In this document: piece by piece, positions 51,618 through 52,486 of the stretch | Layout: each line of letters begins with the position of its first letter | Position numbering within the stretch: the first letter of the stretch is position 1 | NCBI GenBank assembly: GCA_009602735.1 | Contig: WELA01002976.1 | Location: forward strand, 1 to 52,486 | Source: Mesotaenium endlicherianum | Taxonomy: Eukaryota > Streptophyta > Zygnematophyceae > Zygnematales > Mesotaeniaceae | Direction: 5' to 3' | DNA length: 52,486 nucleotides | Program-made: the position numbers and the translations under genes | The notes under the pieces: model-generated | Database searches by the model: none | Seen by the model: the letters and a program-made list of their open reading frames with translations, nothing else | Told to the model about the DNA's origin: nothing

Positions 51618-52486
51618 ATGTCAAGAAAATTATTATTTCTATTCCTGATAACAAGCGTGTGCATTGCACTGGTAACTGCCTGCGGAAATAAATCCCAAAA
51701 ACCTATGGATGATGCCCAGGTAATGCACAACAGCCAGGATTTGCTTACGCAGATCATTATCTATGACGTGTTTACTCCTCCGGTGAGCAGCCGTATTTAT
51801 GTTTATTCTTCGTTGGCCGCCTATGAAGCCATCCGCTATGCAAAACCAGGGAATGCATCGCTGACTGCCCGTTTGCGTGGATTTAAGCCTATGCCTGAAC
51901 CGGAAAAAAACAAGAACTACAACTTCACGTTGGCGGCCACCAAAGCCTTTTTTACGGTGGTGCACAAAGTGGTGTTTTCACTGGATTCATTAAAGCATTT
52001 CGAAGAAACTACTTTCAACGATTTCAAAGACCGTATGGATGCAGATACGTATCAACGCTCTGTTGCTTTTGGTGAAGCGGTTGGTAAAGCAGTGTTGGAG
52101 AGGGCTAATGCAGACGGGTATATTAAGTCGAGAGGCAAACCCAAATTCCTCGGCAGCAATGCGCCGGGCAAATGGCGCCCAACGCCTCCTGATTATATGG
52201 ATGGCGTAGAATGGTGCTGGAATACCATGAAACCCCTGGTGCTGGACTCCGCTGCACAGTTCATGCCGCCCCGGCCTCCTGCATATAGCACAGATACCAA
52301 CAGCGCTTTCTTCAGGGCCAATAAAGAAGTGTATACGATTGGAAAGACGCTCACAGGCGAACAAAAGACCATTGCCAGGTATTGGGATGATANCAATCCG
52401 TTCGTGATAGAACATTCCGGGCACATGATGTTCGGCAATAAAAAGATCACGCCTGCCGGCCACTGGATGGGCATTACAGCAATTGC
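51618..52486 (+). CDS. Vanadium-haloperoxidase-like (PAP2-family) lipoprotein, 5' part
   Basis: The gene runs off the window; 289 codons are visible and the frame stays open. A lipoprotein signal ends at Cys22 (LVTAC). The visible part is helical (about 35-200), followed by PLVLDSAAQFMPPRPP (about 210-226), a typical lead-in to the vanadate/phosphate-binding region of the PAP2 superfamily, and FVIEHSGHMM. Members bind vanadate and oxidise halides, or act as phosphatases; the binding residues lie beyond the window edge. It begins 10 bases after the FG-GAP gene stop and is likely cotranscribed. One base (52393) is N, giving an uncertain codon; it is not a frameshift by itself. Confidence 0.75.
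   Translation, partial: MSRKLLFLFLITSVCIALVTACGNKSQKPMDDAQVMHNSQDLLTQIIIYDVFTPPVSSRIYVYSSLAAYEAIRYAKPGNASLTARLRGFKPMPEPEKNKNYNFTLAATKAFFTVVHKVVFSLDSLKHFEETTFNDFKDRMDADTYQRSVAFGEAVGKAVLERANADGYIKSRGKPKFLGSNAPGKWRPTPPDYMDGVEWCWNTMKPLVLDSAAQFMPPRPPAYSTDTNSAFFRANKEVYTIGKTLTGEQKTIARYWDDXNPFVIEHSGHMMFGNKKITPAGHWMGITAI

Noticed and set aside
1..52486. tRNA, rRNA, CRISPR, prophage or integrated element
   Set aside because: Intergenic gaps are short, none folds as a tRNA, no spaced repeats or integrase genes were found, and coding style is uniform.

Overview
The window looks like chromosome from a Bacteroidota member, most likely family Chitinophagaceae. The reasons are a SusC/SusD pair, a TonB receptor with a DUF5689-type lipoprotein, start codons with little Shine-Dalgarno signal, several TAnnTTTG-type -7 promoter elements, the S6-S18-L9 ribosomal operon, and OmpA and RsmF proteins of the form seen in that phylum. 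No rRNA, tRNA, CRISPR array, phage or transposase gene was found. No gap between genes exceeds 300 bases. The right end cuts through a gene, and base 52393 is an N.

Layout. 1-3068: an REP-like repeat, a glycine-rich RRM protein, rplI-rpsR-rpsF (all minus) and an exported endonuclease/phosphatase-fold protein. 3187-7103: a TonB receptor and a DUF5689-like lipoprotein. 7167-12833: htpG, a flavin/2Fe-2S reductase, and recJ plus a polyprenyl synthase on the minus strand. 13057-15350: an OmpA-family porin-like protein and a HAD phosphatase. 15425-24195: a six-gene minus-strand operon described below. 24263-25920: an acyl-CoA thioesterase and a dipeptide epimerase. 26005-34664: a plus-strand housekeeping run of proline dehydrogenase, thyA, folA, a methyltransferase, pntAA-pntAB-pntB, an RsmF-type rRNA methyltransferase and a LysM protein. 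34669-38200: fmt, an FKBP-type isomerase, a small membrane protein and pepT. 38300-52486: two paralogous GMC oxidoreductases around an AraC regulator, then SusC, SusD, a large FG-GAP/ASPIC-UnbV lipoprotein and the start of a vanadium-haloperoxidase-like lipoprotein.

The best candidate for an undescribed system is the operon at 15425-24195. It encodes, in transcription order, a transmembrane Ser/Thr kinase with an extracytoplasmic SUMF1-fold domain, a PP2C phosphatase with a membrane anchor, an FHA protein with a J-domain-like N terminus, a two-TM protein that reads like a dynamin-like protein with a decayed G domain, a lid-less Hsp70, and an exported ankyrin-like/SUMF1 protein. The kinase/phosphatase/FHA/SUMF1 part has the same ingredients as the threonine-phosphorylation switch of type VI secretion (PpkA, PppA, Fha, TagR), but no secretion genes are present. 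Instead the set is joined to an Hsp70 and a membrane-remodelling-like protein. The second interesting region is 38300-52486, where the GMC genes and the SusC operon share leader sequence and possible operator repeats, which suggests one AraC-controlled uptake and oxidation locus.
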